Shown: positions 1 to 9,019 of the stretch, piece after piece | Numbering within the stretch: position 1 is the stretch's first letter | Layout of the letters: each line of letters starts with the position of its first letter | NCBI GenBank assembly: GCA_902806015.1 | Contig: CADCUZ010000060.1 | Coordinates: 1-11,771, forward strand | From: an uncultured Rubrobacteraceae bacterium | Lineage (GTDB): Bacteria > Actinomycetota > Rubrobacteria > Rubrobacterales > Rubrobacteraceae | Direction: 5' to 3' | DNA length: 11,771 bases | Program-made: the position numbers and the translations under genes | The notes under the pieces: generated by a model | What the model was told of the DNA's origin: nothing | Database searches by the model: none | Seen by the model: the letters and a program-made list of their open reading frames with translations, nothing else

Positions 1-114
1 GGCAGGGCCGAGGTCTTGGGGTGCGAGTCTATCCGGATCTTCCCCGAGCGCATCGTCGGCTGGGGCATCGACCCGGACGCCCGTGGCCCGAACGCCCGGT
101 CCGTCGCCCGATGA
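1..114 (+). CDS. C-terminal tail of a PPOX-class (pyridoxamine 5'-phosphate oxidase-like) protein, partial
   Basis: Frame 1 is open from the window edge to a TGA at 112-114, giving 37 residues. The reading includes IRIFPERIVGWGID and ends NARSVAR. This resembles the last beta strand and tail of pyridoxamine 5'-phosphate oxidase-fold proteins (PPOX class, binding FMN or F420), where an R-I-V/I-x-W-G motif often precedes a short tail ending near ARSV. Most of the protein lies outside the window, so the cofactor and substrate cannot be judged. The stop overlaps the ATG of the next gene as ATGA (111-114), the usual arrangement for translational coupling, so the two genes are probably co-transcribed. 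The family call rests on a short tail and is moderate. Confidence 0.6.
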   Translation, partial: GRAEVLGCESIRIFPERIVGWGIDPDARGPNARSVAR

Positions 115-569
115 CGGAGAGCGGGGCCGAGACGGTCCATCCGGTCAAGGGGACTACCGGGTTCGCGCTGGCGAAGGTGTGCAGGTCCCACCGGGGAAAC
201 GTCGGGGGGATGCTGGCTGAGTTCGGGCTGCACGTCGGGCAGGACATGGTCCTTGTCGAACTCTGGCAGGCCGACGGGCTGCGCGGCGGCGAGCTCGCCT
301 GCAGGCTGGGCGTGGAACCCCCCACCGTCACGAAGATGCTCCGGCGCCTGGAGAACTTCGGCCTCGTCGAGCGACGCCCCGACCCGGCCGACGCCCGCAG
401 CTTCCGGGTCTACCTGACCCGGGAGGGAGAGGCCCTGGAAGGCCCCGTGTCCCGATGCTTTGCACGCGCCGAGGAGAAAACGCTGGCCCGGCTGGAGCCG
501 TCCGAACGCCGGGAACTCGCCAGGCTGCTGGCGAAGATGCGGGCCGGGCTAGAAGCCAACAGAAACTAG
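111..569 (+). CDS. MarR-family transcriptional regulator
   Basis: This 152-residue protein is probably a dimeric winged-helix DNA-binding regulator that responds to small molecules or oxidative signals. A winged helix-turn-helix occupies about residues 57-105: GELACRLGVEPPTVTKML is the recognition region, followed by LENFGLVERR, the wing D-P-A-D-A-R-S and the strand VYLTREG, all typical of MarR. The ends are helical, as expected for the dimerisation region. The ORF is open back to 21, but the ATG at 111 gives a normal MarR length and forms an ATGA overlap with the upstream gene, so I chose it. Cysteines at 24, 64 and 116 leave thiol-based sensing possible but unproven. It precedes an FMN reductase and an efflux pump, common targets of such regulators. 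The family call is firm; the ligand and targets are not known. Confidence 0.9.
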   Translation: MTESGAETVHPVKGTTGFALAKVCRSHRGNVGGMLAEFGLHVGQDMVLVELWQADGLRGGELACRLGVEPPTVTKMLRRLENFGLVERRPDPADARSFRVYLTREGEALEGPVSRCFARAEEKTLARLEPSERRELARLLAKMRAGLEANRN

Positions 570-603
570 TCGTTTTGGAGACCTTATCTGCGAGGGGACG
601 CGC

Positions 604-1221
604 ATGTCATTAAGAGAGAGACGTTTGAAGGTGGTAGGCGTCGGCGGGACGCTAAGGGAGGGCTCCGCGAGCCTCGGGGCGCTAAAGCGGGCGCTCTCGG
701 CGGCCGGAGAGGCCGGGGCAGAGACGGAGCTGCTCGACTTGCGGAAGCTCGACCTGCCGATGTACGAGCCGGGCTTGGCGCTCGAAGAGTACGGGCCCAG
801 CGTGGGACGCCTAGTGGAGGAGTTGCGTGAGGCCGACGCCGTTTTGATCAGCACCGCGGCCTACCACGGGACGCTCGCGGGCGTGACGAAGAACGCGCTG
901 GACTTTGCGCAGTTCCTCTCGGGCGGGGAGCATCCGTACTTCGACGGGAAGGTGGTCGGCCTGATCTCGACCGCCGGCGGCGAGCAGGCCGGCGCCAACG
1001 CGACGGGGGCTCTGGTCCACGTCGTCCACTCCCTGCGCGGGGTGGTGGCGCCGCTGATGGTCCCGATCTCGAAGGCATGGCAGCGCGCCGACGGTTCCGG
1101 CGACGTCACGGACGAGTTGTACGTGCGGCGTCTGGACAGCTTGGGAGAGCTGGTGGTCGAGCTTGCCGGCAGGCTCGCGGCGCGGGACGAGAGGGTGCAG
1201 CTCCTCGGGGTCGCGGGTTGA
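604..1221 (+). CDS. NADPH-dependent FMN reductase / NAD(P)H:quinone oxidoreductase-like flavoprotein
   Basis: This 205-residue flavodoxin-fold enzyme belongs to the NADPH-dependent FMN reductase family (SsuE/ChrR/azoreductase type). Such cytoplasmic proteins use NAD(P)H to reduce bound FMN and often quinones, chromate or azo compounds. The FMN-phosphate loop is at about residues 14-23 (GGTLREGSAS, fitting G-(S/T)-x-R-x-x-S). The family motif around the isoalloxazine ring is STAAYHGTLAGVTKNALDF near 83-101, fitting P/A-x-Y-(H/N)-G-x-x-x-x-x-(L)KN-x-x-D. A GAGGGG Shine-Dalgarno at 592-597 lies 6 nt before the ATG. The gene follows marR after 34 nt and its stop overlaps a TTG start for the MFS gene, so it probably belongs to the same operon. 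The exact electron acceptor is unknown. Confidence 0.88.
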   Translation: MSLRERRLKVVGVGGTLREGSASLGALKRALSAAGEAGAETELLDLRKLDLPMYEPGLALEEYGPSVGRLVEELREADAVLISTAAYHGTLAGVTKNALDFAQFLSGGEHPYFDGKVVGLISTAGGEQAGANATGALVHVVHSLRGVVAPLMVPISKAWQRADGSGDVTDELYVRRLDSLGELVVELAGRLAARDERVQLLGVAG

Positions 1222-2687
1222 GTCCCGCCGAGGGGGCGCTGACCGCTGAGGAGCGGGTGGGCCAGAGGAACACCCGCCTGCTGCTCGTAGTCGTGGTTAC
1301 GGCGATCCTGATCTCCGTCCTCAACCAGACCTTCGTCAACGTCGTGGTCCCGGACATCCGGTCCGACTACGGGGCGACCCAGGGCCAGACAGGTTGGGTT
1401 ATCACGGGGTACCTGCTCGTCTTCGCCGTCGGTATACCGCTCTACGGGCGCATCGCCGACCTCTACAGCCTCAGCCGCACTTTCGCCCTAGGCCTCTTGC
1501 TCCTGGCGGCGGGCTCGCTCGCCTGCGCGCTCGCGCCGAGCCTGCCGCTGCTGGTCGCCGGGCGCATCCTGCAGGCGGCCGGGGCTTCGGCGATACCGGC
1601 GCTGGGCTTCGCCGCAGTCGCCAAGGCGCTCCCAGAGGGGAGTCGGGGCATGGCGCTCGGCCTCCTCTCGTCGAGCGTAGGCGCCGGGGCTGCCATAGGA
1701 CCCGTGCTCGGCGGCGTCGTCACCGGGATCGCCGGCTGGCACGCCCTCTTCTTTCTGACGGTCCTTCTGGCGGCGCTGCTCATCCCCGGTGCCCTCTACG
1801 CCCTGCCAGGCGTCGCGGACGGCGCATCGGGGAAACCTGCGGGCTTCCTGGCTGCCGTGAGGCACTTCGACGTGCCCGGCGGGCTCTCGCTGGCCTTATC
1901 GGCGGGGCTCGCGCTCTTCGGGGTGACGCAGGGGCAGGTCGTGGGGTTCTCCTCCCCGGTCTCGTGGGGCAGCTTCGTGGCGGCTGGCGGGCTCGCCGCG
2001 TTCTTCGGTTGGCGCATCCGGGGGGCCTCCGACCCGTTCGTCACGCCGCACCTCTTCCGTAATAGGGCGTTCCTGGCCGCGTCGGTCACGGGGTTCTTAA
2101 TGATGTTCGCCAACGTGGGGAGCTACGTACTGGTTCCGCTATTGCTCTCCGAGGTCAACGGGCTCTCGGCGACCGGCATCGGGCTGGTGCTCGCGCCCGG
2201 GGCGGTCGTGGTAGCGGTCCTCTCCCCCGTCGCGGGCAGGCTCTCCGATAGGTTCGGTCCGAGGGCACTGGTACTGATCGGGCTCGTCATATTCGGGATC
2301 TCCATGTTCTCCATCTCCGCTTTCGCCGCCGGGGCATCCTCCGTGGCCGTCGCGGTCGGCATCCTCGGCCAGAGCCTGGGCTTCGCGCTGGTCAACTCTC
2401 CGACCGCGAACGCGGCGGCGGCCTCGCTGTCGCGCGACGAGAGCGGGGTAGGCCTCGGCATCTACCAGATGCTCTTCTTTCTCGGCGGCGGCTTCGGGCC
2501 AGCGGTGGCGGCGACCTTCCTGGCCGTCCGCCAGGGGGCGGGGGCGGGGGCGCTGAACCCGCTCTTCGCCGCGAGCTCGGCCTCCTTCTCGGACGCCTTC
2601 CTGCTCCTGACGATCTCGAGCGTCGTCGCCCTGATCTCGGCCACCGGCCTCAAGAGGCGTATCGGGAAGGGGGACAAGGGTGCCTGA
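1218..2687 (+). CDS. MFS multidrug efflux transporter, DHA2 (14-TM) type
   Basis: This integral membrane protein of about 489 residues is likely a proton-driven drug or metabolite exporter. The whole length is hydrophobic, with segments fitting 14 helices. The first carries the DHA2-like VLNQTFVNVVVPDI, and the loop after helix 2 has motif A, GRIADLYSLSRTF. Helix 5 carries antiporter motif C, GAGAAIGPVLGGVV. A second motif A-like loop, GRLSDRFGPR, marks the C-terminal half. The start is uncertain. The reading frame is open to 1077, deep inside the FMN reductase gene. TTG at 1218 overlaps the previous stop as TTGA, while GTG at 1257 has GAGGAG only 3 nt upstream. I give 1218; both keep the first helix. 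The end overlaps the next gene by 8 nt. Substrate unknown; context suggests electrophiles or drugs. Confidence 0.9.
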   Translation: MSPAEGALTAEERVGQRNTRLLLVVVVTAILISVLNQTFVNVVVPDIRSDYGATQGQTGWVITGYLLVFAVGIPLYGRIADLYSLSRTFALGLLLLAAGSLACALAPSLPLLVAGRILQAAGASAIPALGFAAVAKALPEGSRGMALGLLSSSVGAGAAIGPVLGGVVTGIAGWHALFFLTVLLAALLIPGALYALPGVADGASGKPAGFLAAVRHFDVPGGLSLALSAGLALFGVTQGQVVGFSSPVSWGSFVAAGGLAAFFGWRIRGASDPFVTPHLFRNRAFLAASVTGFLMMFANVGSYVLVPLLLSEVNGLSATGIGLVLAPGAVVVAVLSPVAGRLSDRFGPRALVLIGLVIFGISMFSISAFAAGASSVAVAVGILGQSLGFALVNSPTANAAAASLSRDESGVGLGIYQMLFFLGGGFGPAVAATFLAVRQGAGAGALNPLFAASSASFSDAFLLLTISSVVALISATGLKRRIGKGDKGA

Positions 2688-3570
2688 CTACCGGAGAACA
2701 CTCGAGTTCGGCGTCAGCATCGAGCCGCTCGCCGATCCACCGGACTTCGCACTGAGGATCGCGAAAGCGGCCGACAGGTTCGGACTTGACCTCGTCGGCA
2801 TCCAGGACCACCCCTACCAGCGGCGCTTCCTCGACACCTGGACGCTCATCTCGACCCTCGTTCCCGTCACGGAGAGGGTCCGCTTCTTCCCCGACGTCGC
2901 GAACCTGCCCTTGAGGCCGCCGGCCATGCTGGCGAAGGCCGCTGCCTCCCTGGACGTCATCTCCGGCGGGCGGGTCGAGGTCGGGCTCGGGGCCGGCGCG
3001 TTCTGGGACGCGGTCGTGGGCATGGGGGGGCCGCGCCGAAGCCCCGGCGAGGCGGTCAGGTCAACGGAGGAGGCCATAGACGTCATGCGGCTCGTCTGGA
3101 GCCCGGGGCGCTCCCTGCGGTTCGATGGCGAGTTCTATTCCTTGAGGGGCATGCGCCCCGGGCCGCCGCCCGCGCACGGCATCGGCATCTGGGTCGGGGC
3201 TTACGGGCCGCGGATGCTCGGCCTGGTCGGGCGCAAGGCCGACGGCTGGGTCCCATCCCTCGCCTACTCCCCGCCCGAACGCCTGCCGGAGATGCACCGC
3301 AGGATAGACGAAGGAGCCGCCGAGGCCGGACGCGACCCGTCGGAGATAAAGCGCGTCTACAACGTCTCGGGGAACATCGGACCGGAGGACGAAGGTCTAC
3401 TCGAAGGCCCCGTCCGGAAGTGGGTCGAGACGCTCACGGGCTTCGTGCTGGAAGACGGTATGGACTCGTTCGTCTACTGGCCCGCCGGGGACCACGAGCG
3501 GCAGACGGAGCTCTTTGCCGGCGAGGTCGTGCCGGGCGTCAGGGAGGCCGTCGAGGTCGCCCGTTCGTGA
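2680..3570 (+). CDS. LLM-class flavin/F420-dependent oxidoreductase
   Basis: This 296-residue TIM-barrel protein belongs to the luciferase-like monooxygenase superfamily, whose members use FMN or coenzyme F420. The N-terminal strand LEFGVSIEP, the helix FALRIAKAADRFGLDLVGIQDHPY and the characteristic block from NLPLRPPAMLAKAAASLD to GGRVEVGLGAG (about 75-106) are family signatures. Later come GIGIWVGAYGPRML and GRKADGWVPSLAY, typical cofactor-side loops. The start is GTG at 2680 with AAGGGGG at 2666-2672, 7 nt upstream, and it overlaps the MFS stop by 8 nt. An F420 cofactor is inferred from the actinobacterial style and nearby PPOX-class genes, not shown by residues. It could oxidise or reduce a small organic molecule exported or detoxified by the neighbours; the substrate is unknown. 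Confidence 0.9.
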   Translation: MPDYRRTLEFGVSIEPLADPPDFALRIAKAADRFGLDLVGIQDHPYQRRFLDTWTLISTLVPVTERVRFFPDVANLPLRPPAMLAKAAASLDVISGGRVEVGLGAGAFWDAVVGMGGPRRSPGEAVRSTEEAIDVMRLVWSPGRSLRFDGEFYSLRGMRPGPPPAHGIGIWVGAYGPRMLGLVGRKADGWVPSLAYSPPERLPEMHRRIDEGAAEAGRDPSEIKRVYNVSGNIGPEDEGLLEGPVRKWVETLTGFVLEDGMDSFVYWPAGDHERQTELFAGEVVPGVREAVEVARS

Positions 3571-3646
3571 GGGCGTGCCGCATCCCCGTCAGGCGGTGGG
3601 GTAATACATTCATGAGGGTCATGCCAATGACAGGAGAGGAACTCGT
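3571..3646 (+). promoter_or_regulatory. Intergenic leader with 13-bp palindrome and strong Shine-Dalgarno
   Basis: This 76-nt gap is the longest between genes in the first 8 kb. It holds an AT-richer patch (GTAATACATT at 3601-3610), a perfect inverted repeat CATGA-GGG-TCATG at 3611-3623, and AGGAGAGGA at 3632-3640, 6 nt before the PPOX ATG. The patch could contain a -10 element (TAATAC), but I see no convincing -35 at 16-18 nt. The palindrome is short and could be chance, though it sits where an operator would. A separate promoter for the PPOX/ABC part of the cluster is therefore possible but not demonstrated. Confidence 0.3.
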
Positions 3647-4060
3647 ATGACGGAGAACGGAAGGGTGGAGATCCCGGCCGGCTACCACGACCTGCTGGAG
3701 AGCACGGCCCTGGTGCACGTCGCCACGCTCGGCCCGAACGGGGAGCCGCAGAACAACCCCGTCTGGTTCGGCTGGGACGGCGAGCACATAAAGTTCAGCC
3801 AGACGAAGGCCCGCCAGAAGTACCGCAACGTGGGCAGGGAGCCGCGCATCGCCCTGTCTATGGTGGATCCGGAGAACCCGTACCGCTATCTGGAAGTCAG
3901 GGGCGAGGTGGCCCGCATCGAAGAGGACCCGGAGAACGACTTCATAAACGAGATGGCGAAAAAATACATGGGCGTGGACGTTTACCCACTTCACCAGCCC
4001 GGCGACGAGCGCGTGGTCGTCTACGTGAGGCCGCAACACACGACCCAGATGGGCGCCTAA
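3647..4060 (+). CDS. PPOX-class F420/flavin-dependent oxidoreductase
   Basis: This 137-residue protein has the split beta-barrel flavin-binding fold of pyridoxamine 5'-phosphate oxidase relatives. Small actinobacterial members (Rv1155-like) bind F420 or FMN and reduce diverse compounds. Visible marks are TALVHVATLGPNGEPQNNPV (strand pair and turn), WFGWDGEHIKFSQTKARQKYRN (about 41-62, with the conserved cofactor-phosphate-binding stretch), PRIALSMVDPENPYRYLEVRG and a C-terminal VVYVRPQHTT. The length is normal for single-domain members. The start is ATG with a strong AGGAGAGGA site. The ABC exporter gene begins 7 nt after its stop. Which cofactor it uses, and whether it acts with the LLM enzyme upstream, is inference. 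It is separate from the partial PPOX protein at the left edge. Confidence 0.9.
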   Translation: MTENGRVEIPAGYHDLLESTALVHVATLGPNGEPQNNPVWFGWDGEHIKFSQTKARQKYRNVGREPRIALSMVDPENPYRYLEVRGEVARIEEDPENDFINEMAKKYMGVDVYPLHQPGDERVVVYVRPQHTTQMGA

Positions 4061-4067
4061 GACCGGC

Positions 4068-5855
<1,788 letters not shown>

Positions 5856-5856
5856 G

Positions 5857-6239
5857 ATGCCGCGATTCGTCACACAGGAACACTACGCGACGGCCCACCA
5901 CTACGATCTGCGCCTCGAACGGGACGTCGCGCTGGTCTCCTGGGCCGTACCCGAGGGCACGCCGGAGGGCACGAAAAGGAGCGCCTCGCCATGCGAGTTG
6001 AGGACCAAGGCCTCTCGCGCCCGGATTTCGCGGACGAGACGCCGGTTGGGGGCATACCAAGGGCCATCAAGAAGGGCATCTGGGACGGGGGTACTCACGA
6101 TGCCGAGGAGTTCGGGGAGGAGACGGTGATCGTGCGCTTGCGCGGCGGGCGGCTCGGCGGCCGGTACGCCACCTTCCGCAACGTCGGCAAGAACTGGTTT
6201 ATCCACAACACGAAGTCGTCCGGGGAGGCCGAAGATTAG
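5857..6239 (+). pseudogene. Frameshifted LigD-type 3'-phosphoesterase domain gene
   Basis: The reading from ATG 5857 matches the start of the 3'-phosphoesterase (PE) domain of DNA ligase D: RFVTQEHYATAHHYDLRLE and then SWAVPEG. The expected continuation (KERLAMRVED, then RLRGGRLGGRYATFRNVG and NWFIHNTK) lies in another frame, ending at TAG 6237-6239. The shift maps to ACGAAAAGG near 5968-5976; one extra A would join the halves into about 127 residues. The H-x(5)-H-x-D-x-R cluster is present (H9, H15, D17, R19), but the VEDHPLEY motif reads VEDQGLSR, replacing the usual catalytic His and Tyr, and AVPKG reads AVPEG. It therefore looks inactive or decaying. The second half has its own ATG (5991) with AAGGAG 11 nt upstream, so a separate fragment might be made. 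It sits 1 nt after subunit A and overlaps subunit B. Confidence 0.75.
6222..6237 (+). promoter_or_regulatory. Shine-Dalgarno GGGGAGG plus candidate ATT start codon
   Basis: GGGGAGG at 6222-6228 lies 6 nt before ATT at 6235-6237. It decides the start of ABC subunit B because the reading frame contains no ATG, GTG or TTG between its upstream stop (6127-6129) and 6352. ATT is a rare but real bacterial start codon, known from infC, where it supports autoregulation. The site lies inside the end of the phosphoesterase remnant, so translation would be coupled to it. Confidence 0.5.
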
Positions 6240-8022
6240 GGGCATCCAGTCCATCGCCGAAGCGCCGCAGGAGAAGGCAACTGACCGCGCCACGACCGCC
6301 CGGCGCCTGCTCTCGGAGCTCTCGCCGTACGGGTGGACGTTCGCGTGGGTCATGATCCTCGTGGTGCTCGGGGCCGTCGCGCAGGCGGGCGGGCCGTGGT
6401 TGATCGGCCGGGCCATCGACCTCTACATCCTGGAGGGTGACGCCGCCGGGCTCGCCCGCACGATGCTCTTCCTGCTCGCGATCTACGCGCTGGGGACGGT
6501 CGCCTCGCGGGGGCAGGTCTACGGCGTCGGTTCGGTCGCCCAGCGGCTGCTGGCGTCGCTGCGGGCCAGGATCTTCGACAGGCTCCAGCACCTGCCCCTG
6601 CGCTTCTTCGACCGGCGGCCCGTGGGCGACCTGATGAGCCGCGTCACCAACGACGTGGACACCCTCAACCAGCTCTTCTCCCAGGGGATCACGCAGCTGC
6701 TCGGCTCCATCTTCAGCCTCGTGGGTATTCTCGTGGCGATGCTCGTCTTGCAGTGGAACCTGGCGCTCGCCTGCTTCGCGGTCATCCCGATCATGCTGCT
6801 GACGACCTCCTTCTTCGCCCGCCGGGCGAGGCGGGCCTTCCGCCTGACGCGCGAGACGGTCGGGGACGTCTCCGCCGGGTTGCAGGAGGACATCGTGGGG
6901 GTGCGCGAGGCGCAGGCCTTCAACAGGACGCAGAGGAACATCGCGCGCTTTCGGGAGCGCAACGCGGCCAACAGGGACGCCAACGTGCAGGCCGTGGCGA
7001 TCACGTCGGCCTTCTCCCCCGCCATCGACGTCCTCTCCACGCTGGCGACGGCGCTCGTGATCGGCTACGGAGGCTACCTTGTCTTTGCGGGCTCGATCTC
7101 GGTTGGCGTCCTCACGGCGTTCCTGATCTACGTCCAGCAGTTCTTCCGCCCCGTCCAGCTCGCCTCCCAGTTCTACACCCAAGCCCAATCCGCCCTCGCC
7201 GGCGCCGAACGCATCTACAGCATCCTCGACGAGGAACCGGAGCCACCGGATCCCCCGGAGGCCCGAAAGGTCGGGCGGATCGAGGGCCGCGTTACCTTCG
7301 AGCGCGTCAACTTCGCCTACGAGCCGGGGCGCCCGGTGCTCCAGGACGTGGACTTCGGGATCGAGCCGGGGCAGACCGTGGCGCTCGTCGGCCCGACGGG
7401 CGCGGGAAAGACGACCATCGCTAGCCTGATCCCCCGCTTCTACGACGCGACCGAAGGGGCCGTCAGCATCGATGGCCGGAACGTGCGGGAGTACGCCCGG
7501 AAGGGCCTGCGGGAAAACATCGGCATCGTCTTGCAGGAACCCTTCTTGTTCTCCGGCACCATCGCGGACAACATCGGCTACGGCCGCCTGGACGCTTCGC
7601 GAGACGAGATAGAGGCCGCCGCCAGGACGCTGGACGCGCACGGGTTTATCTCCGAGCTTCCGGACGGGTACGACACGCCACTCGGCGAGGGGGGCGGTAG
7701 CTTGAGCCAGGGTCAGCGGCAGTTGCTCTCGTTCGCGCGGGCCGTGTTGACGGATCCACGGATCCTCATCCTGGACGAGGCGACGAGCAACATAGACACC
7801 AGAACGGAGAGGGTCATCCAGCAGGCGCTGGCCACGCTCCTGAAGGGGCGGACGAGCGTCGTGATCGCCCACCGCCTCTCGACTATCCGGAACGCGGACC
7901 TGATCCTCGCGGTGCGGGACGGCCGCGTAGTCGAGCGCGGCGCGCACGCGGAGCTGCTGGCCCGCGGCGGCCTCTACGCAGACCTCTACCGTCGCCAATT
8001 TCGGGAACCCGTCGCGTCGTGA
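6235..8022 (+). CDS. Heterodimeric ABC exporter subunit B (canonical catalytic residues)
   Basis: This ABC half-transporter should pair with the subunit encoded at 4068-5855. It has six helices, then Walker A GPTGAGKT (386-393), Q-loop VLQEPFLFSGTI, signature LSQGQ (490-494), Walker B LILDE with catalytic Glu515, and H-loop IAHRLS with His546 (numbered from 6235). LSQGQ opposite the partner's degenerate Walker B is the known asymmetric layout. The first ATG, 6352, lies inside transmembrane helix 1. The frame upstream continues as normal family sequence (EKATDRATTARRLLSEL, then SPYGWTF) with no ATG, GTG or TTG back to a stop at 6127. ATT at 6235, preceded by GGGGAGG (6222-6228) with 6-nt spacing, gives 595 residues starting M-R-G and overlaps the previous stop as ATTAG. 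I prefer this rare start; an internal start or sequence error remains possible. Confidence 0.88.
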   Translation: MRGIQSIAEAPQEKATDRATTARRLLSELSPYGWTFAWVMILVVLGAVAQAGGPWLIGRAIDLYILEGDAAGLARTMLFLLAIYALGTVASRGQVYGVGSVAQRLLASLRARIFDRLQHLPLRFFDRRPVGDLMSRVTNDVDTLNQLFSQGITQLLGSIFSLVGILVAMLVLQWNLALACFAVIPIMLLTTSFFARRARRAFRLTRETVGDVSAGLQEDIVGVREAQAFNRTQRNIARFRERNAANRDANVQAVAITSAFSPAIDVLSTLATALVIGYGGYLVFAGSISVGVLTAFLIYVQQFFRPVQLASQFYTQAQSALAGAERIYSILDEEPEPPDPPEARKVGRIEGRVTFERVNFAYEPGRPVLQDVDFGIEPGQTVALVGPTGAGKTTIASLIPRFYDATEGAVSIDGRNVREYARKGLRENIGIVLQEPFLFSGTIADNIGYGRLDASRDEIEAAARTLDAHGFISELPDGYDTPLGEGGGSLSQGQRQLLSFARAVLTDPRILILDEATSNIDTRTERVIQQALATLLKGRTSVVIAHRLSTIRNADLILAVRDGRVVERGAHAELLARGGLYADLYRRQFREPVAS

Positions 8023-8056
8023 GAGAATGACCCCGTTACTATAGGGAGGAGAAGAG

Positions 8057-8935
8057 ATGAGCGCGTTTCCACAGAAGATCCTGCTCGCCACCGACGGCTC
8101 CGCGGACGCGGTCCGGGCGACGCAGGCGGCCTCGGATCTGACGAAGAGGGCTGACGCCGAGCTGCACGTCGTCCACGTCTGGCACGACGTACCTGGCTTT
8201 GCCCACGATTTCGTCAAGAGGGAGCTTAAACGCCAGGGCCAAGAGATACTGGACGAGCAGGTAGAGAAGATCCGGGCCACAGGCGCGACGGTCGCCGAGG
8301 CCCACCTGCGCGGGGGCCGGACCTCCAACGAGGTCATAGCCTTGAGCGAGAAGATCGGGGCAGGACTCCTGGTCGTCGGCAGCCGGGGCCTTGGCACGGT
8401 GCAGCGCATCCTGATGGGCAGCCAGTCCGAGGAGATCGTGCACCACGCCCGCGTCCCGGTGCTGGTCTTGAGGGGCGGGAACGACGTCTGGCCACCCGAG
8501 AGGCTGGTCATCGGAGACGACCTCTCCGACGACGCGCGCAAGGCGGGCGACCTCGCGGCGAGCATCGGCGCCCTTTACGGGTCCCGGGCGCTCCTGCTCT
8601 ACGCCCACCCGGACCTGCCCGAGGTGCCCCCCGGCGAGACGAGGTCGACGGTCCAGGACAACTTCGCGGACATGCGCGAGCGCGACGAGGAGCGCCTGAA
8701 GCGGCGCGCAGACGAACTGGAAGCAATCCTCGGCGGCCGCCCGGAGACGGAGCTGTCAGGGGATTACCCCGCCACCGTCCTCCTGGAGGCAGCAGGCCGG
8801 GAATCCAAACCCTCCCTCGTAGCCGTCGGCAGTCGGGGTCTTGCGGGCATAACGCGCACGAGGCTCGGCAGCGTCTCGACTAAGGTCGTTACGGCCTCGC
8901 GCGGCCCCGTACTCGTCTCCCCACACGTCCAGTAG
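8057..8935 (+). CDS. Universal stress protein with two UspA domains
   Basis: This 292-residue cytoplasmic protein is built of two UspA domains in tandem, about residues 5-139 and 148-288. Both carry the complete ATP-binding pattern G-x2-G-x9-G-S: GSRG at 108-111 leading to GS at 121-122, and GSRG at 258-261 leading to GS at 271-272. Domain 1 starts with the usual ILLATDGS (Asp13); domain 2 starts with the more divergent LVIGDDLSDDA. With both motifs intact it is probably an ATP-binding Usp. A strong AGGGAGGAG Shine-Dalgarno (8043-8051) precedes the ATG. The 34-nt gap after the ABC gene contains the AT-rich TTACTATA, so its own promoter is possible, but I see no matching -35. The role is general stress tolerance; no specific partner is indicated. 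Confidence 0.94.
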   Translation: MSAFPQKILLATDGSADAVRATQAASDLTKRADAELHVVHVWHDVPGFAHDFVKRELKRQGQEILDEQVEKIRATGATVAEAHLRGGRTSNEVIALSEKIGAGLLVVGSRGLGTVQRILMGSQSEEIVHHARVPVLVLRGGNDVWPPERLVIGDDLSDDARKAGDLAASIGALYGSRALLLYAHPDLPEVPPGETRSTVQDNFADMRERDEERLKRRADELEAILGGRPETELSGDYPATVLLEAAGRESKPSLVAVGSRGLAGITRTRLGSVSTKVVTASRGPVLVSPHVQ

Positions 8936-8937
8936 CG

Positions 8938-8955
8938 GGCCTCCCTTCGGGAGCC
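8938..8955. terminator. Hairpin after the usp gene (weak terminator candidate)
   Basis: Directly after the usp stop, CTCCC (8941-8945), loop TTC and GGGAG (8949-8953) form a 5-bp stem. Allowing one bulged C, outer GGC/GCC pairs extend it to 8938-8955. There is no T-run on either side, so it is not a classical intrinsic terminator. It lies between converging reading directions and could serve both. Confidence 0.3.
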
Positions 8956-9019
8956 TGTCGGCACGCTATGCCCTGCCAGATCCGCTTTGAGTACGCAGCC
9001 TGACGGCTCCTTTCGGCGG

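Noticed and set aside
1394..2062. Plus-strand 222-codon frame inside the MFS gene
   Set aside because: It is an Arg-rich out-of-frame shadow of the transporter, with no hydrophobic segments or motifs.
5968..5976. Programmed -1 ribosomal frameshift at the A-run in the phosphoesterase gene
   Set aside because: The heptamer GAAAAGG does not allow good re-pairing in both ribosomal sites, and the lost active-site residues favour decay.
6199..8565. Very long minus-strand open frame (788 codons) opposite ABC subunit B and usp
   Set aside because: It spans the antisense of two confidently identified genes and has low-complexity, charged composition with no motifs.
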